Numbered from the stretch's first letter, positions 8,035-16,262 are shown. The stretch is DNA of 64,000 bases from CAIZQW01 sp942493055 (GCA_942493055.1 OW818680.1:4650001-4714000), one strand, 5' to 3'. Notes: a model not told the origin generated them from the letters alone. Program-made: numbers and translations.

Positions 8035-8225
8035 GACCTGCATCTCAAGGTTGACAGATCGATGTCCAAAGGCACTTTGCCTTTGTAGGATTTCAAAGCT
8101 TGAAGTCGACTCCGTCTAACGAGATCTTCGAGCGCGGCAATGATGACTGCTGTCTTTGTTTTCTGCTTGGAAACCTTCATGGCGTTCCTAACAAGGTCTT
8201 CGGGCAAATCAAGTGTGGTTCTCAT
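8031..8225 (-). CDS. vapB: VapB-family antitoxin
   Basis: The 64-residue product has the N-terminal ribbon-helix-helix pattern of VapB proteins (MRTTLDLPEDLVRNAMKVSK, then KTAVIIAALEDLVRRSR) and the usual C-terminal toxin-binding tail with GKVPLDIDLSTLR. VapB binds operator DNA as a dimer and its tail inhibits the VapC RNase. Here the gene is followed only by a 19-codon stub where vapC belongs, so it appears to be an orphan antitoxin. It is separated by 77 bp from the second antitoxin-toxin pair. Confidence 0.8.
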   Translation of the reverse strand: MRTTLDLPEDLVRNAMKVSKQKTKTAVIIAALEDLVRRSRLQALKSYKGKVPLDIDLSTLRCRS

Positions 8226-8412
8226 ATCCTGCTATCCTGTATGCACGACTCACTTTTTGTGCCTAAATGATATAGCATGATGAGCTGGCTTGTCCATATC
8301 AAATTCTGTTGTTAAGCCCGCCAAGTTTATGTTTTGATTGCCGGACATTGCGTTTCTCCAGAAGCGAGCGTGCAAGACGCATGAAGCGACCGCTGGTCCG
8401 CATTTTCATTAT

Positions 8413-8640
8413 TTAGGTTTGATCATCTGGAATCTCATGAAACCGATCTGTGTGAAAGCCTACAAGGATCTTTCCTGTCTTTACATCCGAAACGACGCAA
8501 TGTCCAGGCATATTCGGAATTTCACCAAGGAATATCAGATGAGCGCACTTCTTAATAGCACCCTGTTTTTCACCGGGATATGCTTCGTATTGAACCAAGG
8601 CATATTGCCGCAGCGATTTTGTCTTTTGTTTTCTTTTCAT
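8413..8640 (-). CDS. Small hypothetical protein, 75 residues
   Basis: The start chosen is the ATG at 8640, preceded by AAGAGA about 10 nt upstream. A longer version beginning at 8979 would translate the repeat array upstream and is rejected. The product begins basic (MKRKQKTKSLRQYALVQYEA) and ends HTDRFHEIPDDQT. The composition is protein-like, but I recognise no family. The gene stands alone between the toxin-antitoxin remnants and a repeat array. Confidence 0.5.
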   Translation of the reverse strand: MKRKQKTKSLRQYALVQYEAYPGEKQGAIKKCAHLIFLGEIPNMPGHCVVSDVKTGKILVGFHTDRFHEIPDDQT

Positions 8641-8744
8641 GAGCATTCTCTTGTGCGAACGTCTAATGGAGGTCCGTTGTCTTTTACTGGTAATCGAGCC
8701 AAGATTGGCTTCATTATTACTGCTTGGGATTGCAGAAGCAAGGG

Positions 8745-8995
8745 AAATGTTTGGAGAAATGCGCGAATTCGAGAATGCGGGAATGTGCGAATGGATGAGA
8801 GAGGCAAGTGCCCAACCTGGTGAGCCGCTGAGGTAGCGCGCAGCGCGCAGGTAGGGCGACGTTCTCTGAACGCGCCGCGGCAGGGTCGGAGACCCATGCC
8901 CTACCTTTTTGCAGTGTGCATATTGGGAGGGACGAGCGCCTGGGCGCCGGATGTTCATGCGACCACACAGTGATCGCATGGATGTGATTAAAAAA
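8745..8995. repeat. Intergenic array of GAATG units and mini-hairpins
   Basis: The array starts with degenerate GAATG/GCGAATG units (about 8758-8800). Then come short perfect hairpins: GCGCGC-A-GCGCGC, CGTTC-TCT-GAACG, GGGTC-GGA-GACCC, GCGCC-TG-GGCGC and CATGCGA...TCGCATG. The middle part (about 8850-8904) begins GGTAGGG and ends CCCTACC, an inverted frame around two smaller hairpins. The same design recurs in the secretion operon. No gene is present. The array lies upstream of the 75-residue gene and downstream of the eboF-like gene, so some hairpins could act as terminators. Confidence 0.6.
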
Positions 8996-9000
8996 CTGCT

Positions 9001-10278
9001 TCATCCCAGCAGCCACTCTTGAATGTGGGAGGTCAGCTCAAGGTAGGAGGTGGCGTGGAGCGGGGTGGAGGAGATGAGGGCCACATCGCAATCGGTGTCT
9101 GCTCGGCCATGCGTGCCTTTGATTTTTGAGGTATCCATGCTGACCTGGAAGGGTGTGCGGCCAAAGAAGAGTTCGCACGGGTCATATCCGGGTTTGTTGT
9201 GGATATCCACATGCGTAGCATAATCAGGCGCTTCATGCTTATCCGTCCACCACGGATAGGCGAACCAGGCGCCCTTCTTCGCCACCAGGAATAGATCACC
9301 GGCGCGTGGATGTGCGATACCCATGGCCTGTTGCGCAGATGCGTCAAGGACCTGGTCAACACCTGGCAAGGCGGTCAGCACTGCTTTGACCTGGGCTAAA
9401 GCGGATGTGTCAAAGAGATGCACCATTGCCACTTGATGATCCACAACGGCGAAGGCCTTGCTCGTATAATAATCAGGATAGGCCATCCGTTTGATCTGGC
9501 GTGTTGCAAAGAGTCCTGCGTCACGAAGAGCGCGATTCGGGAAGATGGCGCTGTCCGTGACCGGTGTAATGGCATAGTCGCCGACAATGACGATCTCGTA
9601 TCCGTTTACCTCTGCTGCTGTCGAGAGGATTGAGAGGTCGTGCTTGACTGCCTGATAGGCAGCTGCACTGCGGGGATGATCCGGACCGAAGCGCTGAAGG
9701 TCGTAATCGAGTCCCGGCAGATAGGTCATCAGCAGATCAGGCGCATCAGGTTCACGCAGATAAGCTGCGACAGCCTCTGCGATAAAACGCGAACTCTTGA
9801 CAGAGGCGAGCGGACCCCAGTAGTGGTGCAACTTAAAGGGACGTCGCACGATTTTCTGTAAGCGCGGATAGAGGGTGTCGGGCTTGCTGTAGCAGGACAT
9901 GATCATGCCGCCGCCATGCGTGTGAATGGGGGCGGGAGAGATGATGGCATCTGCGGATTCGCCCAGACTTTGCTGGACGAAAAGAAGACCGACTGTCCCG
10001 CCCCGCGCTTGGAAGGGTTCCCAGAAGCGCTGGCCCGCAATGAGGGCTGACGACTGCTCCCAGAAGAGCGGCTTGCGGAGAGTGGTATCAAAGAATCCAT
10101 TCGCGACCATGCCGTGCTGCGCTGGCGCAGTTCCTGTGCGCAAGGAGGCCTGCGCGGTACAGGTCAATGCAGGGAAGAGGGACTTTAAGGCAGAGGGTGT
10201 CCTGGCTGAAGGCGAACCCTGTTTGAGTACGAAATCATAACCGAAGCCAGCGACCTGTATGACGAGGAGTTTCTTCAT
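9001..10278 (-). CDS. Alkaline-phosphatase-superfamily phosphodiesterase, EboF-like
   Basis: This 425-residue enzyme belongs to the type I phosphodiesterase / nucleotide pyrophosphatase branch of the alkaline phosphatase superfamily. The N-terminal metal site region reads VIQVAGFGYDF, followed by FPALTCTAQASLRTGTAPAQ with the Thr nucleophile region and HGMVANGFF; a second metal region is seen in LPGLDYDLQRFGP. It would hydrolyse a phospho- or phosphonate-type ester, but the substrate cannot be read. It is the last gene of an eboE-like / MATE / this-gene operon, with a 4-bp ATGA overlap with the MATE stop. Cyanobacterial and algal-plastid ebo clusters carry a gene of this family (eboF), which supports the name. 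Confidence 0.8.
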   Translation of the reverse strand: MKKLLVIQVAGFGYDFVLKQGSPSARTPSALKSLFPALTCTAQASLRTGTAPAQHGMVANGFFDTTLRKPLFWEQSSALIAGQRFWEPFQARGGTVGLLFVQQSLGESADAIISPAPIHTHGGGMIMSCYSKPDTLYPRLQKIVRRPFKLHHYWGPLASVKSSRFIAEAVAAYLREPDAPDLLMTYLPGLDYDLQRFGPDHPRSAAAYQAVKHDLSILSTAAEVNGYEIVIVGDYAITPVTDSAIFPNRALRDAGLFATRQIKRMAYPDYYTSKAFAVVDHQVAMVHLFDTSALAQVKAVLTALPGVDQVLDASAQQAMGIAHPRAGDLFLVAKKGAWFAYPWWTDKHEAPDYATHVDIHNKPGYDPCELFFGRTPFQVSMDTSKIKGTHGRADTDCDVALISSTPLHATSYLELTSHIQEWLLG

Positions 10279-11714
10279 GGCGCAAGCACCTCATCGTGGT
10301 GGATGAGTTTAATGGTCTTCCAGGCACCCTTTTTCCAGCGCAGCCAGATGCCGCTTGTAAAGAGGCAGACATAGAGGGCCAGCCACAACCAGAGCGTGAG
10401 GATGCTTTGTCCGCTCCAGACGATAAAGATTGAGCCCGGGACGAAAAAGCCCCAACTCCAGAGCGCCATGTAGATGAGGACAAAGCGCGTATCTCCAGCA
10501 CCCTTCAAGCCGCCGACAAGGATGATGCTGATGCTGTCAAAAAAGCCCCAGATGGTCATCATGATGAGCATCAGACGTCCAGTGGCCAGCAAGTCCTGAG
10601 CTGAAAAAACAGCATCCTTCGGATTAAAGAGCGCAATATAGACCTGCGGAAACAGGATGAAGGTGCTGCCGATCAAGGCCATGTAGAAGAGCCCCATCCG
10701 CATGGCGGTGAAGCCGGCCTTTTCTGCGGCCTCGCTGTTGCGGGCGCCTTGGTGTTGGCCCACGACTGCGGCGGCGGCCCAACTCAGCCCGAGCAGCGGC
10801 GCGAAGGCAAGGTGGTTGATGCTGAAGGCGATATTGCTGGCTGCAAGGGCGAGGTTTCCCATGCGGCCTGTCAAAATAACGAAGAGCGAAAAGGAGCCGA
10901 GGTCGAGCAGGATCTGCAGTCCGGTCGGTGTGCCGAAGCGCAACATCCGCGTCAGGAGGGCGAGGTCGGGCTTCCAGATCAGCCAGCGGATATTTGTGGC
11001 GGAGAGCGCGGCCTCCGTCTTCATGTCAACATAGTCCTGCACGGCATTCGCACGGAAGAAGACGACCAGTTGAATGGCCAGGGTGACAAACGCTGAAAAG
11101 GCCGTCGCATACGCTGCGCCGCGTATGCCGAGTTCCGGAAAGCCCCAGACGCCAAAGATCAACGCATAGTCGAGGACGATATTGATGAGGCATCCAATGA
11201 TGCTGGCGATGAGATTGATTTTTGTCCGCCCGATGCCCATGAAGTATCCGCTGGCCGCAGCATTTAAAGGGACAACGACACCGGTTACCATTAAAATAAT
11301 GAAATAGGATTTTTCCGCTGCAAAGACCTCTGGCGCGTGTCCGCCCAGGGACATCAGCCAGATGCCTACTGGGATGAGTGCGAGGATGATGGGCCAGGTG
11401 GCGAGCGCGAGCCAAAGTCCCTGGATGGTTGCATGTACACAGTGGCCAGGCTTCTTTGCTCCGTGGTACTGTGCCGCGAAGGTGCCGGAATAACCTGCGA
11501 TGGACTGAAAGAGGCAGATCAGCGTGTGCGCAAGAATGCCGGCAGGCAAGGCCGCCTGAAGGCTGATGCTGCCATAACGAGCCAGGAAGACGCGATCCGT
11601 GAATTGCATGATCGTCAGGGCGCCCATGCTCAGGATGAGCGGCATGGCGATACGCCACATTTCACGGTAGCCGCCCGGGGTCACGGCAGGTTGGCTATAT
11701 TCTTTGCTTTTCAT
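10275..11714 (-). CDS. MATE-family efflux transporter
   Basis: The 479-residue product is an inner-membrane antiporter with about 12 hydrophobic segments. The typical MATE opening (MWRIAMPLILSMGALTIMQF, with DRVFLARYG after it) is present, and an internally similar second half begins near LTRMLRFGTPTGLQILLDLG. MATE proteins export small organic molecules using a Na+ or H+ gradient. It overlaps the eboE-like gene by 20 bp upstream and the eboF-like gene by 4 bp downstream, so the three are almost certainly co-translated. That suggests it exports, or imports, the metabolite the two enzymes act on. Confidence 0.92.
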   Translation of the reverse strand: MKSKEYSQPAVTPGGYREMWRIAMPLILSMGALTIMQFTDRVFLARYGSISLQAALPAGILAHTLICLFQSIAGYSGTFAAQYHGAKKPGHCVHATIQGLWLALATWPIILALIPVGIWLMSLGGHAPEVFAAEKSYFIILMVTGVVVPLNAAASGYFMGIGRTKINLIASIIGCLINIVLDYALIFGVWGFPELGIRGAAYATAFSAFVTLAIQLVVFFRANAVQDYVDMKTEAALSATNIRWLIWKPDLALLTRMLRFGTPTGLQILLDLGSFSLFVILTGRMGNLALAASNIAFSINHLAFAPLLGLSWAAAAVVGQHQGARNSEAAEKAGFTAMRMGLFYMALIGSTFILFPQVYIALFNPKDAVFSAQDLLATGRLMLIMMTIWGFFDSISIILVGGLKGAGDTRFVLIYMALWSWGFFVPGSIFIVWSGQSILTLWLWLALYVCLFTSGIWLRWKKGAWKTIKLIHHDEVLAP

Positions 11715-12861
11715 GAGCCCAGAGGGTTTCTTTTACAAGGTTCTCTACAACGCTTGCTGCTTTCAATTCAGGAGGCAGCACATCAAAGGTGTAGGTCTCG
11801 ATTTCCATGGGATAGTTCTTTTCTGATGCGGTACGGAAGAAGGCGGGGGTGAGCTCATCATGCGTTGAGCCCAAGACATCGTTGCCGTCCCAGAAGAGCG
11901 GTACATGGAAATGGGTGCGCAATTCCGCTCCCTCATGTTGTGCGGCATCGGCGAGAGTCTCTGCGGTCAAGTCCGGGTAATGGATGATCTTGCCGCGCGG
12001 CAAGCGGATGCGGGTCTGGTGCAAGTAGACCGGTTCGATAAACGCGCGTAAGGACTCCAGCGATTGAGGGGTGACCGTTGCGCGAATGGCTGCGCTGAGT
12101 TGAATGCGTGCAACCGTGATCTCGGCGTGCTCGATGCGTTTGAGCGCTGTCAGGGGTTCCTCAAATGCCAGCGCGAAGTGGCAGGTGTCGAAACAGATGC
12201 CGACATGCCGGCGCAGAAGCGCCTCGGCCTCTTCTGGCGTGCGCTTCTGGTTCGCCGAGAGCCAGCGCCGGCCCTCTAAAAGAAGCTCGCTTTCGAACCA
12301 GGCGATAAAGCTGTGGGTGTCTTCCAGCAGGCAGTCAGGTTCGGGTTCAACGGCGAGGACAATCTCCTTGCCCTGTTCTGTGCGTATTTCGTCCAGGAGG
12401 CAGGCCAGGACAATAATCTGACGGACGAACGCGATTCGCTTTTGTTCTGTTGGCACTGGATTCTGATAGGCCAGGGGGAGCGTGGAGATGCTTCCCTTGC
12501 CGTTCTCTGGAAGGATGTCCGCAAGGATGAGCGCGAGTCTGGCGGTGTACTCCAGCCGTTCCTGCATGGACCAGTCGGGCAGATAGACAGAGGTCTTGAC
12601 TGGCAAGTCATGGAACGTGCCAAAAGGAAATCCGTTAATCATGGAGGAGACAAGGCCTCGTTGCGTGAGGAAATCCGCAAACGCTTGACGCTTGTTCGGG
12701 GCTGCCAGCTCTTGGGCCGCAGTGGAGGCGAGCCGCAACCCCAAGGGATACAAGGCGTCAGGCAGGAGGCGCGTCTTGACGGCACAGGCATGTTGGTCTA
12801 TCGCCTGATAGACCTCATCGAGCCGTTCGCCGCGGTGAATATTGAGACAGTAGGGGAGCAT
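11695..12861 (-). CDS. EboE-like TIM-barrel metabolite traffic protein
   Basis: The 388-residue protein shows hallmarks I recognise from EboE: YCLNIHRGE at the start, LGLRLASTAAQEL, MINGFPFGTFHDLPVK, VYLPDWSMQERLEYT and GSISTLPLAYQ. These place it in the xylose-isomerase-like TIM-barrel superfamily; GICFDTCHFALAF probably holds metal ligands. In cyanobacteria eboE belongs to a six-gene cluster (eboA-F) linked to export of scytonemin precursors. Here only an E-like and an F-like gene are present, joined by a MATE exporter; A, B, C and D are not in the window. It is first in its operon. No strong Shine-Dalgarno precedes the ATG. Confidence 0.85.
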   Translation of the reverse strand: MLPYCLNIHRGERLDEVYQAIDQHACAVKTRLLPDALYPLGLRLASTAAQELAAPNKRQAFADFLTQRGLVSSMINGFPFGTFHDLPVKTSVYLPDWSMQERLEYTARLALILADILPENGKGSISTLPLAYQNPVPTEQKRIAFVRQIIVLACLLDEIRTEQGKEIVLAVEPEPDCLLEDTHSFIAWFESELLLEGRRWLSANQKRTPEEAEALLRRHVGICFDTCHFALAFEEPLTALKRIEHAEITVARIQLSAAIRATVTPQSLESLRAFIEPVYLHQTRIRLPRGKIIHYPDLTAETLADAAQHEGAELRTHFHVPLFWDGNDVLGSTHDELTPAFFRTASEKNYPMEIETYTFDVLPPELKAASVVENLVKETLWAHEKQRI

Positions 12862-12869
12862 GTGGGAAG

Positions 12870-13077
12870 TGCGTTAGTGCGTTAGTGTGTGAGTGCGTGA
12901 GTTAATTTGGGATGATGGAACGTTGGAATGGTGGAATGATGGGGTGACGCCTTCGTTAAAGCTACGGCGGCCATGGAGGGCAGTCGGCAGTAGCAGTGGG
13001 CAGTGCCAAGTTTCGAGTTTCAAGTTTCCAGTTTCATTATTCCAGTATTCCAACATTCCAATATTCCTTCTCAAATA
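12870..13077. repeat. Composite TGGAAT element with inverted ends
   Basis: The spacer between the eboE-like and M24 peptidase genes starts with a GTGCGTTAGTG-type microsatellite (12870-12902). One TGGAAT arm follows in forward orientation (12908-12943) and one in inverted orientation (13037-13071, ending ATTCCTTCTC). Between them lie ACGCC...GCTACGGCGG and a CAAGTTTCGAGTTTC string. The same arm-module-arm design, with the inner end AGAAGGAATA on the other strand, is found inside gspJ (45990-46180). Confidence 0.7.
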
Positions 13078-13081
13078 ATTG

Positions 13082-14263
13082 TTAGAGGGTGATGATGTCG
13101 GAGGGGGCGGGGGTGAGGTTCTCCATGCCGTTGGCTGTGACGAGGAGGGTGTCTTCAACGCCGACTGCGCCAGAGCCAGGGATGACGAACTTGGGTTCGA
13201 GTGCGATGGTCATGCCTTCAGCCATGATGTCCTTGGAGCGCGCCCCGAGAATGGGAAGTTCATTGATGACAATGCCTGTCCCATGTCCGACGAACTTCGC
13301 CTTCTGCTGGGTGCCCATAAAATAATCTGAGAAGCCGGCCTTTTCCGCCATCTGGAGGGCGAGGTTGTAGAGGTCTTCAGCAGGGGTGCCAGGCTTGCCT
13401 GCCTCCATGATGGCGCTTCGGATGTCGATGGAAACCTGGTGCGCATCATAAGCCTTTTGCGCAAGTTTTCCAATGGCATACACGCGCGAGCAATCGGTGA
13501 TGTAGCCGTAGAAATTGCCTGCGATGTCCACCAGGACCGCCATGCCCTCTTCCATCTTGATGCCGCTTTGTCCAACAGGGAGGGAGGGATTGAGGCCTGC
13601 CCCGCCGAGCGCGAAGTCGTAGGGGGAGCAGGCACCGGCATTGTCGCCGGCCAAGATGGTTCCCATGAAGGCCTCCATGGTCGAGCCTGCGATACGGAAC
13701 TGGCCGAGGTTGCCGGCCTTAAGCATGACGTGGTACATTTCGACAGCCCACGCATGGTCGGTCATGCCAGGTTCGTAAACCGAAGGGAAGAGCGAGATGA
13801 CATCGGCATGGCGTTGTCCGGTCTTCTTCATGACGCGCACTTCGTAGGGGGACTTCACCATGCGGCATTGGCGGAGGAGCGCGGAGCCGTTGCCGGTGAC
13901 TGCGCCAGGGAATACGGCAGCGAGGCGAGACCATTCGCTATAGGACAGTTCATCATTTTCGATGAGCACGCGCGCCGGCATCGGGATGCCGACCTCCGCG
14001 AGCAGTTCAGGGATCTGTTCCATCTTGCGCATCTCGCGCACGCGTTCGCCTTTCAGTCCGACTGGGCGACGGACGCAAAACAGGGGCGCGCCTTCTGCAA
14101 GGATGATTGCATGGCCCATGAAGATACGGCCGGAGACATAATAAAGGTTTACGTTTGAACTGATCACGAGAGCATCCGCTCCTGCTGCTTTGAGATGCGC
14201 TTGCAGGTGTACCCAGCGATAGGTCAGGTCATCCATCAATTCGGGGGTGGTTTGATTAAACAT
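13082..14263 (-). CDS. M24-family metallopeptidase (Xaa-Pro aminopeptidase-like)
   Basis: All five metal ligands of the pita-bread fold are visible: two Asp (LVDIAGNFYG and ITDCSRVY), His (FVGHGTG), and two Glu (ALEPKFV and GVEDT). An N-terminal creatinase-like domain (about 1-160) precedes them. The enzyme would cleave N-terminal residues before proline, or a related amide bond, in the cytoplasm. I start it at the ATG at 14263 (MFNQTTPE); a longer version from 14374 adds 37 residues with no family character. A palindrome that also precedes the neighbouring regulator gene lies about 125 bp upstream, so the peptidase may be controlled by that regulator. Confidence 0.9.
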   Translation of the reverse strand: MFNQTTPELMDDLTYRWVHLQAHLKAAGADALVISSNVNLYYVSGRIFMGHAIILAEGAPLFCVRRPVGLKGERVREMRKMEQIPELLAEVGIPMPARVLIENDELSYSEWSRLAAVFPGAVTGNGSALLRQCRMVKSPYEVRVMKKTGQRHADVISLFPSVYEPGMTDHAWAVEMYHVMLKAGNLGQFRIAGSTMEAFMGTILAGDNAGACSPYDFALGGAGLNPSLPVGQSGIKMEEGMAVLVDIAGNFYGYITDCSRVYAIGKLAQKAYDAHQVSIDIRSAIMEAGKPGTPAEDLYNLALQMAEKAGFSDYFMGTQQKAKFVGHGTGIVINELPILGARSKDIMAEGMTIALEPKFVIPGSGAVGVEDTLLVTANGMENLTPAPSDIITL

Positions 14264-14386
14264 AGTGGCAAAGAGTATATGCTTTTCGAGGGTGTTTGTA
14301 AATTCAGAGTCACAACGAGAATCAAAAAAAGCATGATTGGCCAATATCGCCTTCTGGCTATCATTGAGAAACAAAGTTATTTAAGC

Positions 14387-14420
14387 CATACCTTCACACT
14401 TCATGAAGTGTGGAGGTATG
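14387..14420. promoter_or_regulatory. Palindromic site, downstream copy
   Basis: This is a 34-bp palindrome with one mismatched pair, centred on CACACTTCATGAAGTGTG and framed by CATACC and GGTATG. It overlaps the stop codon of the winged-helix gene (TGA at 14401-14403) and lies upstream of the M24 peptidase on the same strand. An almost identical copy covers the ribosome-binding site of the winged-helix gene. It is a good candidate operator, or an RNA hairpin. Confidence 0.7.
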
Positions 14421-14982
14421 ATTTTGTCACAATCCGTTTGAGTTCTTTTGCAAGTATGGTTGGAGGGGTGCCCAGATAATAGCGTTCATCGTCGGAGAGC
14501 GAGACAACATTGCGCCTTAGGAGCTTATTAATATGCCTTAGCAAAGCCGATTCAGAGATATGCAACTCGTGTTGCATATCACATAGCCGGACTGATCCTT
14601 TCGAAGCGATGAAGTTCACAATCGTGATCCGGCGCACATGCGTATACGCCGTTAAGGCAGCTATCTGCTCTTTATAATCTTTCTTCGCATACTTTAGAGA
14701 CGCAACAACGCCTTGGAGTAAAATCGATGAGAAGGGAATTGCGGGGTCTGGGTAAAGATCAAAATAGGCATAGCGCCCTTTTTGTGTTTCCCTGCATAGG
14801 CCTCGAGCTGTTATCTGGCGTGTGTATTGACTGCAGGAGGGCAGGGACATTTTGCACACTGTTGCCAGTTGCGTTAACGTTAGAGGCTCCTTGCAGGAGA
14901 GGTGTTGAATAATATTTAAGCGCCGTGCATTTGCCAGCATTCTACACGTACGCCATAATGTTGGATTTAAGTCGCCTGTCAT
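14401..14982 (-). CDS. ArsR-like double winged-helix regulator
   Basis: The 193-residue protein carries two winged-helix-like halves. The first (about 5-75) reads LWRTCRMLANARRLNIIQHL and LTLTQLATVCKMSLPSCSQY, with a wing near KGRYAYFDL. The second (about 115-180) reads RRITIVNFIASKGSVRLCDM and ISESALLRHINKLLRR. No ligand domain is seen. The ATG at 14982 is preferred to 14997, because a GGAGG sits 8 nt upstream of it. That GGAGG belongs to a 30-bp perfect palindrome, and a second copy lies at the gene's 3' end before the M24 peptidase. Autoregulation and control of the peptidase are inferences from this layout. Confidence 0.75.
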   Translation of the reverse strand: MTGDLNPTLWRTCRMLANARRLNIIQHLSCKEPLTLTQLATVCKMSLPSCSQYTRQITARGLCRETQKGRYAYFDLYPDPAIPFSSILLQGVVASLKYAKKDYKEQIAALTAYTHVRRITIVNFIASKGSVRLCDMQHELHISESALLRHINKLLRRNVVSLSDDERYYLGTPPTILAKELKRIVTKSYLHTS

Positions 14983-14988
14983 TCTTAC

Positions 14989-15018
14989 TACCTCCACACT
15001 TCATGAAGTGTGGAGGTA
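14989..15018. promoter_or_regulatory. Perfect 30-bp palindrome over the ribosome-binding site
   Basis: The sequence reads TACCTCCACACTTCA followed by its exact reverse complement. On the minus strand the right arm supplies the GGAGG ribosome-binding site of the winged-helix gene (ATG at 14982). As DNA it suits a dimeric repressor; as RNA it would form a hairpin hiding the GGAGG. The second copy is at 14387-14420. Confidence 0.8.
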
Positions 15019-15110
15019 TAATAAATCATCGAGGGTTGTCTTTTCAAGTCCAAATAGGAGCAGGGGGATGAAAAAACAATACTCTGAGATATCAGGGGTA
15101 AAACAGAATG

Positions 15111-15147
15111 AAAAAAGACCGACGGGTTGAAGCCCGTCGGTCTTTTT
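15111..15147 (-). terminator. Intrinsic terminator after fba, bidirectional form
   Basis: A 10-bp stem, GACCGACGGG (15117-15126) with CCCGTCGGTC (15133-15142), and a TTGAAG loop are flanked by A-run and T-run on both sides. On the minus strand it ends in a U-tract about 25 bp after the fba stop. Confidence 0.9.
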
Positions 15148-15170
15148 GAGTACGCTGATGCGTGAGCGGA

Positions 15171-16115
15171 TTACTTCGTCAGTGCAACGCGGAGGGCGTC
15201 GACCTGGCCGGCGGAGCCGAGCAGGATGTTCTTCGCTGCGATGAACTTCGCATATTCCGGAATGAAGACCTTGCCCGGATCGCGGAGGTCAAACTTCTCA
15301 GGATTGTCGCGGAAGAATTCGCGGTGTACGCGGCACCACACCAGACGGCCATCAGTGTCGATGTTGATCTTGGTGACGCCGAGCTTGGCTGCGCCCAGGA
15401 ACTGGCGAGCGTCAACGCCGGATGCGCCCTTGATGTTGCCGCCGGCTGCGTTGATGCGGTCGACTTCCTCTTTCGGGACCGAGGAGGAGCCGTGCATCAC
15501 CAGCGGGAAGCCAGGCAGGCGCTTCTGGATCTCTTCGAGGATGTCGAAGCGGAGCTTCTGGTCGCCATGGAACTTGAAGGCACCATGGGAGGTGCCGATT
15601 GCGCACGCGAGGGAGTCGCATCCGGTCTGCTTGACGAAATATTCAGCCTCTTCCGGCTTGGTGTAGACATGGTCGGCTGCATGGACATCTTCTTCGATAC
15701 CCTTGAGCAAGCCGAGTTCAGCTTCGACAACGAGACCCTTTGCATGGGCTGCGTCAACGACGCGCTTGGTGATCTCGATGTTCTTCTCGAGGGGCTCATG
15801 GGACGCGTCGATCATGACTGAGCTGTAAACGCCCGAGTTGATGCAGTCCATGCAGGTGACTTCATCACCATGGTCCAGATGCACGGCGAAAATGGCTTGG
15901 GGGAAGATCTTGTCAGCGGTGGTCATCATGGTTTCGAGCATCAGCTTGTGGCTGTAGGTGCGAGCGCCCTTGGAAAGCTGAACGATGAAGGGGGCTTTGC
16001 TGTCTACGTTGCCCTTGAAGAGACCCATGGTCTGCTCGAGGTTATTGATGTTATAGGCGCCAATGGCATACTTGCCGTATGCATGCTGGAAGAGTTCCTT
16101 TGTGGTAACGATCAT
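15171..16115 (-). CDS. fba: Class II fructose-bisphosphate aldolase
   Basis: The enzyme splits fructose 1,6-bisphosphate into dihydroxyacetone phosphate and glyceraldehyde 3-phosphate in glycolysis, or joins them in gluconeogenesis. The 314-residue barrel shows the zinc-binding VHLDHGD, GTSHGAFKFHG and LVMHGSSSVP, plus the NIDTDGR phosphate-binding turn. Length fits the class IIB group. An AGGAGC lies 8 nt before the ATG, and a strong terminator follows. It is a single-gene unit, with the M50/manA pair upstream on the same strand. Confidence 0.95.
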   Translation of the reverse strand: MIVTTKELFQHAYGKYAIGAYNINNLEQTMGLFKGNVDSKAPFIVQLSKGARTYSHKLMLETMMTTADKIFPQAIFAVHLDHGDEVTCMDCINSGVYSSVMIDASHEPLEKNIEITKRVVDAAHAKGLVVEAELGLLKGIEEDVHAADHVYTKPEEAEYFVKQTGCDSLACAIGTSHGAFKFHGDQKLRFDILEEIQKRLPGFPLVMHGSSSVPKEEVDRINAAGGNIKGASGVDARQFLGAAKLGVTKINIDTDGRLVWCRVHREFFRDNPEKFDLRDPGKVFIPEYAKFIAAKNILLGSAGQVDALRVALTK

Positions 16116-16262
16116 GGTCTTTGCTCCTGTTAATCCGGTTGCGGACGTATTACCCTAGTAAATGTCCCCATTGCCGTGAAAAGAAGGCAATCAGTATACG
16201 AAAGGAGGGGAGGATGAGCAAGCCCAAAGAACAGCCCAAAGAAAAGTCGTTCCCGATTTCGG

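Noticed and set aside
8641..8979. N-terminal extension of the 75-residue gene
   Set aside because: It is encoded entirely by the repeat array and lacks protein-like composition.
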